A stretch of 64,000 bases of DNA. Source: Vallitalea okinawensis (lineage in GTDB: Bacteria; Bacillota; Clostridia; Lachnospirales; PQDH01). Shown in pieces: positions 43,736 to 52,899 of this stretch. The notes under the pieces are model-generated. The model saw nothing but the letters and a program-made list of their open reading frames with translations, ran no database searches and was not told the DNA's origin. The translations under genes and the position numbers were made by a program. The stretch's first letter is position 1; each line of letters starts with the position of its first letter. The DNA lies in assembly GCF_002964605.1 (NCBI RefSeq), contig NZ_PQDH01000004.1, positions 62,001 through 126,000 on the forward strand, read 5' to 3'.

Positions 43736-43850
43736 TAATAGAGTCAAGCATGTAGGGAATTCTATTACGCCAGCTGGAAAGACGTCCATGTCTTAGACAG
43801 CTGGGTTCGCCGTCCTTGGCTCACTGCTTCATAGAACACCCTACATGCTA
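43736..43850 (+). repeat. Structured intergenic element, copy 1
   Basis: A ~110-nt segment whose ends pair (AGCATGTAGGG with CCCTACATGCT, plus TTCTAT with ATAGAA). The inside forms two further hairpins: CCAGCTG...CAGCTGG enclosing AAGAC/GTCTT, and GCCG/TGGC. A second copy lies at 53736-53850 with compensatory changes in the stems. It starts 18 nt after the orphan binding protein gene. No U-run follows. Not a family I can name. Confidence 0.75.
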
Positions 43851-43922
43851 TCTGTGAAAGAATAGGAAAGTTTATTACTAACTAAAAAACTTATGATGTA
43901 AGAACGTAAAAAAATTTAATGC

Positions 43923-43951
43923 TTTACAATGACTGAGATACAAGATATAAT
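43923..43951 (+). promoter_or_regulatory. Promoter of the LacI regulator
   Basis: TTTACA (43923-43928) and TATAAT (43946-43951) with a 17-bp spacer. The operator at 43965 lies just after the predicted start site, so the regulator likely represses itself. Confidence 0.75.
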
Positions 43952-43964
43952 GAAAATATCAAAA

Positions 43965-43978
43965 TACAAACGTTTGTA
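43965..43978. promoter_or_regulatory. LacI-family operator upstream of the regulator gene
   Basis: TACAAACGTTTGTA is a perfect 14-bp palindrome, shared with the 28-bp palindrome at 45036. The position behind the promoter fits autorepression by the LacI protein encoded next. Confidence 0.8.
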
Positions 43979-43993
43979 AGAGGTGGCATCGTC

Positions 43994-45025
43994 GTGGCGA
44001 TTACGATTAAGGATATTGCAAAAATAGCGGGTGTCAATTATTCTACAGTATCACGTAGTTTAAATGATAGTCCTCTTGTAGCGCAACCTACAAAAGATAG
44101 AATTAAGAAAATAGCTGAAGAACTTGGCTTTGAGTTTAATGCTAATGCAAGAAGTTTAACAACGAGTAAGACAGGAACCATTGGTATTATATATCCAGAG
44201 AATTTTGATGAGTTTGGTATTCATCTTTACTATAGTTCATTGCATCATCAACTTAGGAAAAGTTTAGAAAAGCTCGATTTAGATTTGATTGTTGCTTTTC
44301 CCAAGAACAGAATTACTAAAGAAAATAACGTGAAAAAATTGATTACAAAACAAAAAGTAGATGGACTTATAATAGCGCAGTCAGATTTAGACCAAGAAAC
44401 GCTTCGTTTTATAGCTAAAGCTAAAGTACCTTTTGTATTTTTTCATCATCCAGTTGATACAAAGTTTGAGGACGTAGATGCTGTTTATACAGATCATTTT
44501 CAAGGTGGATATTTAGCAACAAAGCATCTAATAGAGCAAGGGCATCAACGGATCATTTGCATGACAGCTGGTGATGAACTTGAATTTCAGCTTAGGACTG
44601 GTGGGTATAGGGCTGCATTAGATGATCATGGTTTAGTTTTTAAGGATGATTTGATTATAGAAGGAAGACCTTATTTTGAATTAGCTAAGGAACTTATCAT
44701 AGAAAAATTCGAAGTAGTTAGATCTGCTGACGCCATATTTGCACAAAATGATTTACTGGCGTGGGGTGTCATCGAAGCATTAAAAGAGAAGAATATTAAA
44801 GTACCCCAGGATATTGCTGTAGTTGGGTACGATGATATAGAGTTAAGCACATATATAACACCTAGAATAACAACTATTCGTCAACCTAGAGAAGAAATTG
44901 CTGCACTAACATGTGAAAGGTTATATGAACTTCTAAGCAGTAAAAATACAGATAGAAAAAGAAAAAAGAAAACGGAATTACCACCCTCATTGATCATTAG
45001 AGAATCTTGCGGGTCTAGAATATAA
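43994..45025 (+). CDS. LacI-family transcriptional regulator
   Basis: 343 residues, GTG start. The helix-turn-helix ITIKDIAKIAGVNYSTVSRSLNDSPLVAQPTKDRI is followed by a sugar-binding domain (TIGIIYPENFDEFG, VPFVFFHHPVDTKFEDVDAVYTDH, AVVGYDDIELSTYITPRITTIRQP). Two identical palindromes flank the gene at 43965 and 45036, so it most likely regulates itself and the isomerase/ABC genes downstream. The effector would be a sugar released by that pathway. Confidence 0.92.
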   Translation: MAITIKDIAKIAGVNYSTVSRSLNDSPLVAQPTKDRIKKIAEELGFEFNANARSLTTSKTGTIGIIYPENFDEFGIHLYYSSLHHQLRKSLEKLDLDLIVAFPKNRITKENNVKKLITKQKVDGLIIAQSDLDQETLRFIAKAKVPFVFFHHPVDTKFEDVDAVYTDHFQGGYLATKHLIEQGHQRIICMTAGDELEFQLRTGGYRAALDDHGLVFKDDLIIEGRPYFELAKELIIEKFEVVRSADAIFAQNDLLAWGVIEALKEKNIKVPQDIAVVGYDDIELSTYITPRITTIRQPREEIAALTCERLYELLSSKNTDRKRKKKTELPPSLIIRESCGSRI

Positions 45026-45035
45026 ATTTTTTTAG

Positions 45036-45063
45036 AGCAAAATACAAACGTTTGTATTTTGCT
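45036..45063. promoter_or_regulatory. 28-bp perfect palindromic LacI operator
   Basis: The palindrome is centred on CAAACG|TTTG-type core TACAAACGTTTGTA, with arms extended to AGCAAAA...TTTTGCT. It lies between the LacI gene and the isomerase gene, 66 bp before the latter. A TATAAT at 45089-45094 is present but no matching -35 stands out. It may also end the LacI transcript. Confidence 0.85.
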
Positions 45064-45128
45064 AAATATCAATATGTGTATCATTTAATATAATCATATA
45101 AAAAGCCAATATAGGAGGTTGAGGTAAG

Positions 45129-45965
45129 ATGAAAATTTGTTTTAATCAAGCAACTACAATGAAATACTCTACTTTAGAAAAGGATTTAGAGTTTTGTGAG
45201 AAATATGGTTATGATTTAATCGAGATTCGATTAGACAAACTAAAAGATTATTTAGTTAATCATACCGTAGAGGATTTAGTAGCGTTTTTTAACAATAGTA
45301 ATTTGAAACCTTATGCTTTTAATGCTCTTGAATTCATAACATTCAGAGATGCTGAAGGCTATGAACAAATAAAAAGTGATTTAAACTTCTTATGTCAAGT
45401 AGGAGAAAAAATTAATTGTAAAAAGATTGTTGTTGTCCCTACCTTTGATATAGGCGGTTATTCAAAAGAAGAAATTAAAGAAGAGTCTATCAGAGTACTT
45501 AATGAATTAGCAGATATGGCAGAGCCTTTCAATGTAAAGTTGGCTTATGAATTTGTTGGTTACCCAAACTGTTCTGTGAATACATTTGGTCAAACCTACG
45601 ACATCATACAAGCTGTAGATAGAGAAAACGTTGGTATGGTATTAGATTGTTTCCATTTCCATGCAATGGGTTCAAGAATTGAAGATCTAAAGAAAGCAGA
45701 TCCAAATAAAATCTTTATCTTCCATATTGATGATTCAGAAGATTTACCTGTAGGTGCATTAAGAGATGATAAACGCTTATGGCCTGGTGAAGGTGCTATA
45801 GATTTAGATGCAATTTTATCCACCCTTAAAGAAATTGGTTATGATCATATGGTTTCAGTAGAATTATTTAGACCAGAGTACTGGGAATGGGAAATTGATA
45901 AAACAATTAAAGTAGGCAAAGAAAGTACTGAAGCTGTTGTTAGTAAGTATTTTAATATCGCTTAG
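45129..45965 (+). CDS. Sugar isomerase/epimerase-family TIM-barrel protein
   Basis: 278 residues of the xylose-isomerase-like (AP endonuclease 2) fold. MKICFNQATTMKYSTLEKDLEFCEKYGYDLIEIRL opens the barrel. Metal-binding residues are in LAYEFVGYPNC, VGMVLDCFHFH, FIFHIDDSEDLPVGALRDDKRLWPGEGAIDLDAI and MVSVELFRPEYW. Family members isomerise or epimerise sugars or inosose. It is under the palindromic LacI operator and precedes a sugar ABC importer, so it should act on the sugar released from the imported glycan. The exact reaction is unknown. Confidence 0.85.
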   Translation: MKICFNQATTMKYSTLEKDLEFCEKYGYDLIEIRLDKLKDYLVNHTVEDLVAFFNNSNLKPYAFNALEFITFRDAEGYEQIKSDLNFLCQVGEKINCKKIVVVPTFDIGGYSKEEIKEESIRVLNELADMAEPFNVKLAYEFVGYPNCSVNTFGQTYDIIQAVDRENVGMVLDCFHFHAMGSRIEDLKKADPNKIFIFHIDDSEDLPVGALRDDKRLWPGEGAIDLDAILSTLKEIGYDHMVSVELFRPEYWEWEIDKTIKVGKESTEAVVSKYFNIA

Positions 45966-45996
45966 AAAAATTACATGTACATAAATATTCTCATTT

Positions 45997-46039
45997 AACC
46001 CCTTTTTGATAAGAGTCTGCTTATCAGAAAGGGGTTTTT
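45997..46039 (+). terminator. Terminator after the isomerase/epimerase gene
   Basis: AACCCCTTTTTGATAAG pairs with CTTATCAGAAAGGGGTT around AGTCTG, followed by TTT. The rest of the gap to 46246 is AT-rich with no clear gene. Confidence 0.8.
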
Positions 46040-46245
46040 CCAATGCCACGATTTTATCAAGATATAAAACATGAAATTACCAAGTTCCCAAAACATTAGT
46101 GAAAACTGCTCAATCTTTTTACAAGAAAGTACTGTTTAAACTCTATAGATAGAGAAAATATGAGTTGATAGAATAGAAGATGTAAATAGCATGCTAAATA
46201 AGTAACACAGTAACAATCATTTATAAATAATAAGGGGGAAATAAA

Positions 46246-47565
46246 TTGAAAAAATTAATAAGTGTGATGCTCATATTGGTAATGGTTCTAGGGATTATTG
46301 GATGTAGTAATGACACAGCATCAAAGGATGGTGCAGAGGAGACTAAGAAAGTAAGTGAAACCAAAGAAAAGGAAAACACAACTAAGGAAAGTAAAAAGTT
46401 AGAATTGACTTATGCTTTATGGGATAAAAATCTACAGCCTATCTATGAAAAAATCGCAATTGAATTTGAGAAGCAAAATCCAGAAATTGATATTGTTATA
46501 GAAATTACACCATGGAGTGATTATTGGACCAAGTTAGAAGCAGCCGCTTCAGGTGGTGTTTTACCAGATATTTTTTGGATGAATGGTCCTAACATCACTA
46601 TGTATGCAGATGCTAATGTGGTCTTACCTATTACAGAATATGTAGAAGATGATCAGTTCGATCTGTCCAATTATCCACAAAGTTTAGTAGATCTATATAC
46701 TGTTAATGGAGAGAATTATGCTATACCAATATTTTGGGATACTATAGCATTGTACTATAATAAAGAAATATTTGACCAAGCAGGTGTAGAGTATCCAACG
46801 GATTCATGGACAATGGAGGATTTAGTTCAAGCTGCAACAGAATTAACAAATCCTGATACAGGTGTTTATGGTATTGCAGCACCTTTGGATAATCAACAAA
46901 ACTATTATAATACTATCCACCAAGCTGGTGGCTATATTATCTCGGATGATAAGAAAACATCTGGGTTCGATGATCCAGCGACCATCAAAGGTATTCAAGT
47001 ATGGGTAGATATGATTAATCAAGGGATATCTCCTACATTAATGGAGCTAAATGAAACTAATGCAGCCAGCTTATTTGAGTCAGGTAAATTAGCTATGGTT
47101 TATAGTGGTTCATGGATGTACCCTCAATACGCTAAAAATGAAAATCTAGCAGGCAAATTTGATTTAGAGGTCTTACCAATGATGGAAGAAAGAGCATCTG
47201 TCATTCATGGTTTAGGTGCATGCATCAACCCTGCTACGGATTATCCTGATGAAGCGTGGCAATTTGTGAAGTTCTTAGGAAGCGAAGAAGCTAATGATAT
47301 TTTTGCTATGGAAAAGGGTGGTTTACCTGCATATTTACCATCAGTCAATAAATTTATCGATCAGGAATCTTCAACTGGCTATAATGTAGCTGTGTTTACC
47401 GACCAAGTGAGCTATTCAGCCATGTATCCAAATTCAAAGCATACATCAAAATGGCAAGCGGTAGAGAGGGATTACCTAAAGCAAGCTTATACAGGAGAAA
47501 TGACTGTAGAAGAAGCATGCAAAAAGATTGCCGAAGAAATGAATGGCATATTGGATAAAGAATAA
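46246..47565 (+). CDS. ABC sugar transporter, extracellular solute-binding lipoprotein (CUT1)
   Basis: 439 residues. The signal MKKLISVMLILVMVLGIIGC ends with lipobox IIGC, then a Lys/Glu/Thr linker. The binding fold shows YALWDKNLQPIYEKIAIEFEKQNPEIDIVIEITPWSDYW and LPDIFWMNGPN. The TTG start at 46246 follows AAGGGGGAAAT. It belongs with the permeases at 47623 and 48527, and its relatedness to the proteins at 3997 and 42429 suggests duplication. An 11-bp stem-loop follows before the first permease. Confidence 0.93.
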   Translation: MKKLISVMLILVMVLGIIGCSNDTASKDGAEETKKVSETKEKENTTKESKKLELTYALWDKNLQPIYEKIAIEFEKQNPEIDIVIEITPWSDYWTKLEAAASGGVLPDIFWMNGPNITMYADANVVLPITEYVEDDQFDLSNYPQSLVDLYTVNGENYAIPIFWDTIALYYNKEIFDQAGVEYPTDSWTMEDLVQAATELTNPDTGVYGIAAPLDNQQNYYNTIHQAGGYIISDDKKTSGFDDPATIKGIQVWVDMINQGISPTLMELNETNAASLFESGKLAMVYSGSWMYPQYAKNENLAGKFDLEVLPMMEERASVIHGLGACINPATDYPDEAWQFVKFLGSEEANDIFAMEKGGLPAYLPSVNKFIDQESSTGYNVAVFTDQVSYSAMYPNSKHTSKWQAVERDYLKQAYTGEMTVEEACKKIAEEMNGILDKE

Positions 47566-47571
47566 AAAGAG

Positions 47572-47597
47572 AATGAAACCCCTTAGGGGGTTTCATT
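47572..47597 (+). other. Perfect stem-loop between binding protein and permease genes
   Basis: AATGAAACCCC (47572-47582) pairs with GGGGTTTCATT (47587-47597) around TTAG. It lies 7 nt after the binding-protein stop. No U-run, so it is more like a processing or stabilising hairpin than a full terminator. Confidence 0.65.
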
Positions 47598-47622
47598 AGC
47601 TAGAAAGGAGTGAAGGATAGCG

Positions 47623-48516
47623 GTGAGTTTATCAGTTCGTAAAAGAAAAGATTATTTTTGGGCCTATACGATGATTTTCCCTACTGTTTTTGGACTATTT
47701 ATTTTTTATATCATACCTTTTTTTCAAACGGTCTTATATAGTTTTACTGATCTAGGTGCCTTCGGCATGTATTCTTGGGTAGGACTTGATAATTATATCA
47801 ATTTATTTAAAGATAAGGAAGTTTGGCAAGCTTTCCTAAATACCTTGATTTATACAGTGTTAGCAGTTCCAATAAGTGTTGCATTATCCATTCTAGTAGC
47901 TGCCTTATTAAATACAGCCATTAAAGGATTAACGGTATACAGGGTGCTTTATTTTTTACCAGCTGTAACGATGCCAGCAGCTGTTGCACTTGTATGGAGG
48001 TGGTTATATAATTCTCAATATGGACTTATCAATGCTTTTCTTGGTTTTTTTTCAATAGAAGGGCAAGCTTGGATTTCAGAACCTGATATAGCGTTGTATG
48101 CCATTGTCATTGTGGGTGTATGGAGTGTTGTTGGTTATAATATGATTATCATTTTAGCTGGCATGCAAAGGTGTTCAAGAACTTACTATGAAGCAGCAGA
48201 AATTGATGGAGCAGGTAGCATTCAGAAGTTTTTCAACATCACGATACCTCTTATTTCACCGACAATTTTCTTTGTAGTTGTAATGTCACTTATTCGTTCT
48301 TTCCAAGTTTTTGAATACATCTATATGATGGTGGATAAGTCTAGTATCGCTTTAGAAAGAACTCAATCCTTAGTATATCTATACTTTGATGAGGCTTTTG
48401 TACTTCATGAAAAAGGATATGCATCATCTATCATTATGGTACTCTTTGTTCTCATACTAATCATTACATACTTTCAATTGAAATTGCAAAAAAAGTGGGT
48501 GCACTATGAAGAATAG
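47623..48516 (+). CDS. ABC sugar transporter permease 1 (CUT1)
   Basis: 297-residue channel subunit starting MSLSVRKRKDYFWAYTMIFPTVFGLFIFYIIPFFQTVLYSFTDLGAFG, with six hydrophobic segments. EAA loop YYEAAEIDGAGSIQKFFNITIPLISP near residue 190. GTG start with AAAGGAGTGAAGG upstream. It strongly resembles permease 1 at 5480. Followed by a second permease that begins 10 nt past its stop; no ATPase gene is present. Confidence 0.93.
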   Translation: MSLSVRKRKDYFWAYTMIFPTVFGLFIFYIIPFFQTVLYSFTDLGAFGMYSWVGLDNYINLFKDKEVWQAFLNTLIYTVLAVPISVALSILVAALLNTAIKGLTVYRVLYFLPAVTMPAAVALVWRWLYNSQYGLINAFLGFFSIEGQAWISEPDIALYAIVIVGVWSVVGYNMIIILAGMQRCSRTYYEAAEIDGAGSIQKFFNITIPLISPTIFFVVVMSLIRSFQVFEYIYMMVDKSSIALERTQSLVYLYFDEAFVLHEKGYASSIIMVLFVLILIITYFQLKLQKKWVHYEE

Positions 48517-48526
48517 GAGTGTTGAA

Positions 48527-49333
48527 ATGAAGAAGACCAGTATTCATATAGCTTTAATAATAGGAGCTTTACTGACCATATTACCATTCTTCTGGATGGT
48601 ACTCACATCATTTAAGACTATGACAGAAGCGACTCAAATTCCCTTAGTATTTTTTCCGGAAGTATGGAATTTAAATAACTATAAAGAAGCTTTAGCGATT
48701 CTTCCTTTTGGTACCTATTATCTAAACACCATACTGATGACAATAGGACGAACGGTAGGACAAATTGTATTCTGCTCTATGGCGGCTTATGCCTTTGGAC
48801 GTATTGAATTTCCTGGAAAAAATTTTATTTTTGCAGCCATTTTATCTATTTTAATGGTTCCAGGGCAAATATTTCTAGTACCCCAATACATGATTATGAA
48901 TAAGTTACATCTACTCAATACAATAACAGCCCTTATTTTACCTGGTATGTTCAGTGCTTTTGGGACCTTCTTAATGGTACAATTCTTCAGAACAATACCA
49001 AAATCACTGGAAGATGCAGCGATTATCGATGGTTGTAGTCATTTTAAAGTATACTATCGCATTATGATGCCTTTAGTTATCCCAGGGATTTCAGCGTTAA
49101 CTATATTTACAGTGCTCTACAGTTGGAATGATTTACTATGGCCATTAATTTGTAATACGTCAATGGATAAACTTACTTTATCTGTTGGATTAGCTTCCTT
49201 AAAAGGTCAACATCTTACCAATTATCCAGTATTAATGGCAGGATGTATCATTGCTATCTGGCCAATGATCCTTATGTTTATTATTCTTCAACGGACCTTT
49301 GTTGAGAGTATAGCTATGTCAGGAATTAAATAA
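48527..49333 (+). CDS. ABC sugar transporter permease 2 (CUT1)
   Basis: About 268 residues with six hydrophobic segments and the EAA loop SLEDAAIIDGCSHFKVYYRIMMPLVIPGI near residue 162. The start is ATG 48527, with TAGGAG seven bases upstream; the frame open from 48506 would overlap the previous gene. It resembles the permease at 6387. Followed by a bulged hairpin at 49374-49393 and then the YesMN pair. Confidence 0.92.
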   Translation: MKKTSIHIALIIGALLTILPFFWMVLTSFKTMTEATQIPLVFFPEVWNLNNYKEALAILPFGTYYLNTILMTIGRTVGQIVFCSMAAYAFGRIEFPGKNFIFAAILSILMVPGQIFLVPQYMIMNKLHLLNTITALILPGMFSAFGTFLMVQFFRTIPKSLEDAAIIDGCSHFKVYYRIMMPLVIPGISALTIFTVLYSWNDLLWPLICNTSMDKLTLSVGLASLKGQHLTNYPVLMAGCIIAIWPMILMFIILQRTFVESIAMSGIK

Positions 49334-49373
49334 GAACTTTTAATTAAATAGTTAGCTTTTGTGGCAGCTTTGT

Positions 49374-49393
49374 TGGTAGATCCAACAAGCTGC
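49374..49393 (+). terminator. Hairpin after the third sugar ABC operon
   Basis: GCAGCTTTGTTGG pairs with CCAACAAGCTGC with one bulged base, then TTAATTTG. Weak U-run; a possible terminator before the kinase gene. Confidence 0.5.
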
Positions 49394-49475
49394 TTAATTT
49401 GTACTTTACTGAGTTTTCCACCTTTATCTTTAAGGTTTTATGGTATAATAGGTAAAATAGACTGGGGGAAGAACA

Positions 49476-51233
49476 ATGCAATTTTTTCGTTACATGACCA
49501 AAACAATTCGAAGAAAACTATCCGCTGCTTTCTTAATTCTTATTATTCTTCCAATGGTCTTTTCTAATATACTAACCATGGTTGTGTTTCAAAAAATATA
49601 CGAAGATAAAGTCAATACCCATCAAATGAATAATTTATCACAAATTGCTATGGGAGTTGAAAGAATATTTAAAGATTTAACAATTACTGCAGATATTCTA
49701 ATTTTGGATCATGAAATTTCAGAAATATTAAATAAAGAAGGAACCTATCAACAAAAGAATATTATGCTCAATAGTAAATATATTGAGATGCGATTATCTG
49801 TATTGGAAGCTTATTCAGATACAATCTTAGCTATAGAGGATCAAAAAGGTCAAGTCTATTCGTCGAATCGATCAAGTCTTTATGATCAAAATGATGATTT
49901 ACATAGTTTTTTTAATAAAGCAAGTGAAAAGAGGTTTATTACTCATGATCTTTATTCAGATATGGATTATGCTGAGGAGAAATATTTATTATTAAAGAAG
50001 GATTATTCAGATTTTGTTTGGGGAAATAAACAAGGACAAATTTGTATTGGTGTGGCAGTAGATGAGTTTATTCATCTTTGGTCTTATCTTGAAAACAATA
50101 ATGGCAGTGATTTTTATATTGTTGATAGTCAAGGTAGAATTGTCATTTCATCGCATTTTGATGAGCTTGATCAAGAATTTCCATACCAATTAGGTTTCAT
50201 AGACCATTACAGTATCCATCAGCAAAGGTTGGAAGAAGACAATGCTTATATCTATAGTTTAGCCTTAGATGTAGCAGATTTTTACTTAGTACAGGTGATT
50301 GAAGAAGAGCTGCTTTTTCAAGAAATGCTTACCGTGCTTATTTTGCTTTTAGTATTGAATGGTTGCTTCATTATACTCTTTCTGATAGTATCTAATTTAT
50401 TTGCTTCCAATATTTCTGATCCAATTAAGAAATTGAGTGCTGCATCAAAAGAAGTTGCAGAGGGGCATTTTATTAAACTGGATAATCAAGGAGAAGATGA
50501 GGTTGCAATCTTAACTAAGAATTTTAATAACATGACAGATCAATTAGAAAATCTTATCGTTCAGATTAACGAAGATGAGAAAGCTAAGAGGCAGTTAGAG
50601 CTAAAAATGTTATATGCTCAAATCAATCCACATTTCTTATTTAATACGCTAAATTCCATCAGGTGGATGGCTGAAACGAGCAAAGTATTCAACATAAGCA
50701 GAATGATAGTAGCTTTGTCTAACTTATTAAAGAGCAGTATCATCACCACTGATGAATTTGTTACTATTGAAGAAGAAATGAATAATATCAAAAACTATTT
50801 AACCATACAGAAGTACCGCTTCATGGCTCTATTCACTTGTCAAATCAATATTGAGGAAGAGTTAAAGCAGCATGAAATATTAAAGTTAATTCTCCAGCCG
50901 ATAGTGGAAAATGCAGTTATTCATGGATTTGAAGGGATAGATTATAAAGGGATTATAAATATTCGTGTATGGCGCCAGAAAGATGAAATAAGAATCAGGG
51001 TAGAAGATAATGGTAAGGGTATCTGTGAACAGAACTTGAAAAAAATATTAGAAGATGATCAAAATCATGAAAAGTCCAGATTTAGTGGGATTGGTATGGC
51101 TAATGTGGATCAACGATTAAAACTTCATTATGGTAAGCAATATGGTTTAAAAGTAGAGAGTGAAATGGGGTTAGGAACCTGTATTGATATTATATTTCCG
51201 TTTAAAGAAATAGCTTCAAGGGGTGAGGGGTAG
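49476..51233 (+). CDS. YesM-type sensor histidine kinase
   Basis: 585 residues. A first membrane helix (LILIILPMVFSNILTMVVF) is at about 19-37, then an extracellular sensor to about 285, a second helix (EEELLFQEMLTVLILLLVLNGCFIILFLIV), a HAMP region (SDPIKKLSAASKEVAEGHF), the His motif LYAQINPHFLFNTLNSIRWM and the ATPase domain (ENAVIHGFE, EDNGKGI, GIGMANVDQRLKLHYG). It is transcribed with the regulator at 51235. It likely controls the GH38/ABC sugar genes, as the LacI and AraC regulators nearby may also do. Confidence 0.9.
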   Translation: MQFFRYMTKTIRRKLSAAFLILIILPMVFSNILTMVVFQKIYEDKVNTHQMNNLSQIAMGVERIFKDLTITADILILDHEISEILNKEGTYQQKNIMLNSKYIEMRLSVLEAYSDTILAIEDQKGQVYSSNRSSLYDQNDDLHSFFNKASEKRFITHDLYSDMDYAEEKYLLLKKDYSDFVWGNKQGQICIGVAVDEFIHLWSYLENNNGSDFYIVDSQGRIVISSHFDELDQEFPYQLGFIDHYSIHQQRLEEDNAYIYSLALDVADFYLVQVIEEELLFQEMLTVLILLLVLNGCFIILFLIVSNLFASNISDPIKKLSAASKEVAEGHFIKLDNQGEDEVAILTKNFNNMTDQLENLIVQINEDEKAKRQLELKMLYAQINPHFLFNTLNSIRWMAETSKVFNISRMIVALSNLLKSSIITTDEFVTIEEEMNNIKNYLTIQKYRFMALFTCQINIEEELKQHEILKLILQPIVENAVIHGFEGIDYKGIINIRVWRQKDEIRIRVEDNGKGICEQNLKKILEDDQNHEKSRFSGIGMANVDQRLKLHYGKQYGLKVESEMGLGTCIDIIFPFKEIASRGEG

Positions 51234-51234
51234 C

Positions 51235-52812
51235 GTGATAAGAGTTCTAATAGTTGATGACGAAGTTTTCATGCGTATGGGTATCAAAAATGCTATTGAT
51301 TGGAACAAGGAAGGATATAAAATAATTGCTGAAGCCAGCAATGGAAGAGAAGCCATGTCAATAATGGAAGAAATGGATGTAGACTTGGTTATTACAGATA
51401 TAAAAATGCCAATAATGGATGGTATCGAACTCATTAAACATATGACAAGTCAATACCCTTCTATGAAGTGTATTGTACTAAGTAATTATAATGATTTTGA
51501 GCTGGTTAAGAAGGCTATGAAACATGGAGCCATTGATTATTTATACAAGGTAACTATCGATATCAATGAATTGACAAATTTATTAAGGGAGTTAAAAAAG
51601 AAAATAACCAGTAACATCAATGAGATACCAGACTTTGAGTTGGCTATAGAAGATCAAAATATTATTTTAAGAAATACACTTATAGAAATTTCACAAGGGC
51701 GATTAAACAAACAAGACTCTAAAATGTTGCTCAACAGATTTGAACGGTGTATACCTACCCTACAAGGGAAAATAATTATTCTTCAAATCAATGATTATGA
51801 TAATATCATTCAACATCGCTTTGAAGGTGCAGAGGATGCCTTGAAAAAAGTTGTAGAAGACTTAGTAAAAGAGATATTAACTGCGGAGAAAAGTTATAAA
51901 AGTGTTCAAATTGAAAAAGGTATTTACTTATTATTTCTTCATAGGAAAAGTACTGACACTTTCATTGCTGAGAAATTAAGCATGTTTATTGAAGAATTCT
52001 TAGATCTAGATACGAGGATTATATACGGTATCAATTATAAAAATTATGATGAGTTTTATAGTCATCTTAAGGATATAAAAAGATATATGCAATGGCAATT
52101 CTATAACTACAAAACCTTATGTTGTATACAAGAAGAAAATAACTATTCTTATACCATTAATCACTTAGAACGCTATTGGGAGATCAAAGATCAAATTGAT
52201 ATCTATATACATCATCATAATTTTACTGCAATTGAAGAACGGTTAAATGAGATTTTAGTTATTTTTAAAAAGAATCTTGTGGCTCCAGAAATAGTTATAC
52301 GCTTGATGCTTTCGCTTCTTGGACAAATGAGTCCTTACTTAATTGAACTAAATGATGATGGTGAAGATATCTATAAAAGATACACAGAACAATATCAGCA
52401 GATTAACTATTATCGAGCATTGGTTCAATGTACGAATACGTGGATCAAGGATTTCAGAAAGCGAGTATGTAAGCCAGAGGCTGATAAGAATAAGGATATT
52501 GAAAGAGCTCTCGAATTTATCAAACTAAATTATCACAATAAACTTACATTGGAAATGGCAGCTTATGAAGTGAATCTTAACCGTACTTATTTTGCTAAAC
52601 TTTTTAAGAAGATTATCGGGATAAATTTTCATGAATATCTTTTTAAACATCGCATGGAGAAAGCGAAAGCGTTGCTTTTAGAAACTGATTTAAAGATTTC
52701 TGATATATGTTTTAGAGTTGGTTATAAAGACATTAACCACTTTAATAGAAGTTTTAAAAATTTCTATAAGTGTTCACCAAGTCAAATAAGGAAACATGGT
52801 AACGAAAAATAA
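51235..52812 (+). CDS. YesN-type response regulator (receiver plus AraC domain)
   Basis: About 525 residues. Receiver VLIVDDEVFMRMG and LVITDIKMPIMDG with the phospho-acceptor Asp, a long middle region, and AraC helices NRTYFAKLFKKIIGINFHEYL and ISDICFRVGYKDINHFNRSFKNFYKCSPSQI. The chosen GTG 51235 follows GAGGGG and starts one base after the kinase stop; an upstream in-frame GTG at 51223 sits inside that ribosome binding site. Partner of the kinase at 49476. Confidence 0.88.
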   Translation: MIRVLIVDDEVFMRMGIKNAIDWNKEGYKIIAEASNGREAMSIMEEMDVDLVITDIKMPIMDGIELIKHMTSQYPSMKCIVLSNYNDFELVKKAMKHGAIDYLYKVTIDINELTNLLRELKKKITSNINEIPDFELAIEDQNIILRNTLIEISQGRLNKQDSKMLLNRFERCIPTLQGKIIILQINDYDNIIQHRFEGAEDALKKVVEDLVKEILTAEKSYKSVQIEKGIYLLFLHRKSTDTFIAEKLSMFIEEFLDLDTRIIYGINYKNYDEFYSHLKDIKRYMQWQFYNYKTLCCIQEENNYSYTINHLERYWEIKDQIDIYIHHHNFTAIEERLNEILVIFKKNLVAPEIVIRLMLSLLGQMSPYLIELNDDGEDIYKRYTEQYQQINYYRALVQCTNTWIKDFRKRVCKPEADKNKDIERALEFIKLNYHNKLTLEMAAYEVNLNRTYFAKLFKKIIGINFHEYLFKHRMEKAKALLLETDLKISDICFRVGYKDINHFNRSFKNFYKCSPSQIRKHGNEK

Positions 52813-52899
52813 AACTTAAATCTGTGAAATTCGACTGTAGATTCTATAGAATTTATTCGCTATAATGGGTATAAAGAATTTTTCTGACGAGGTGTTTAG

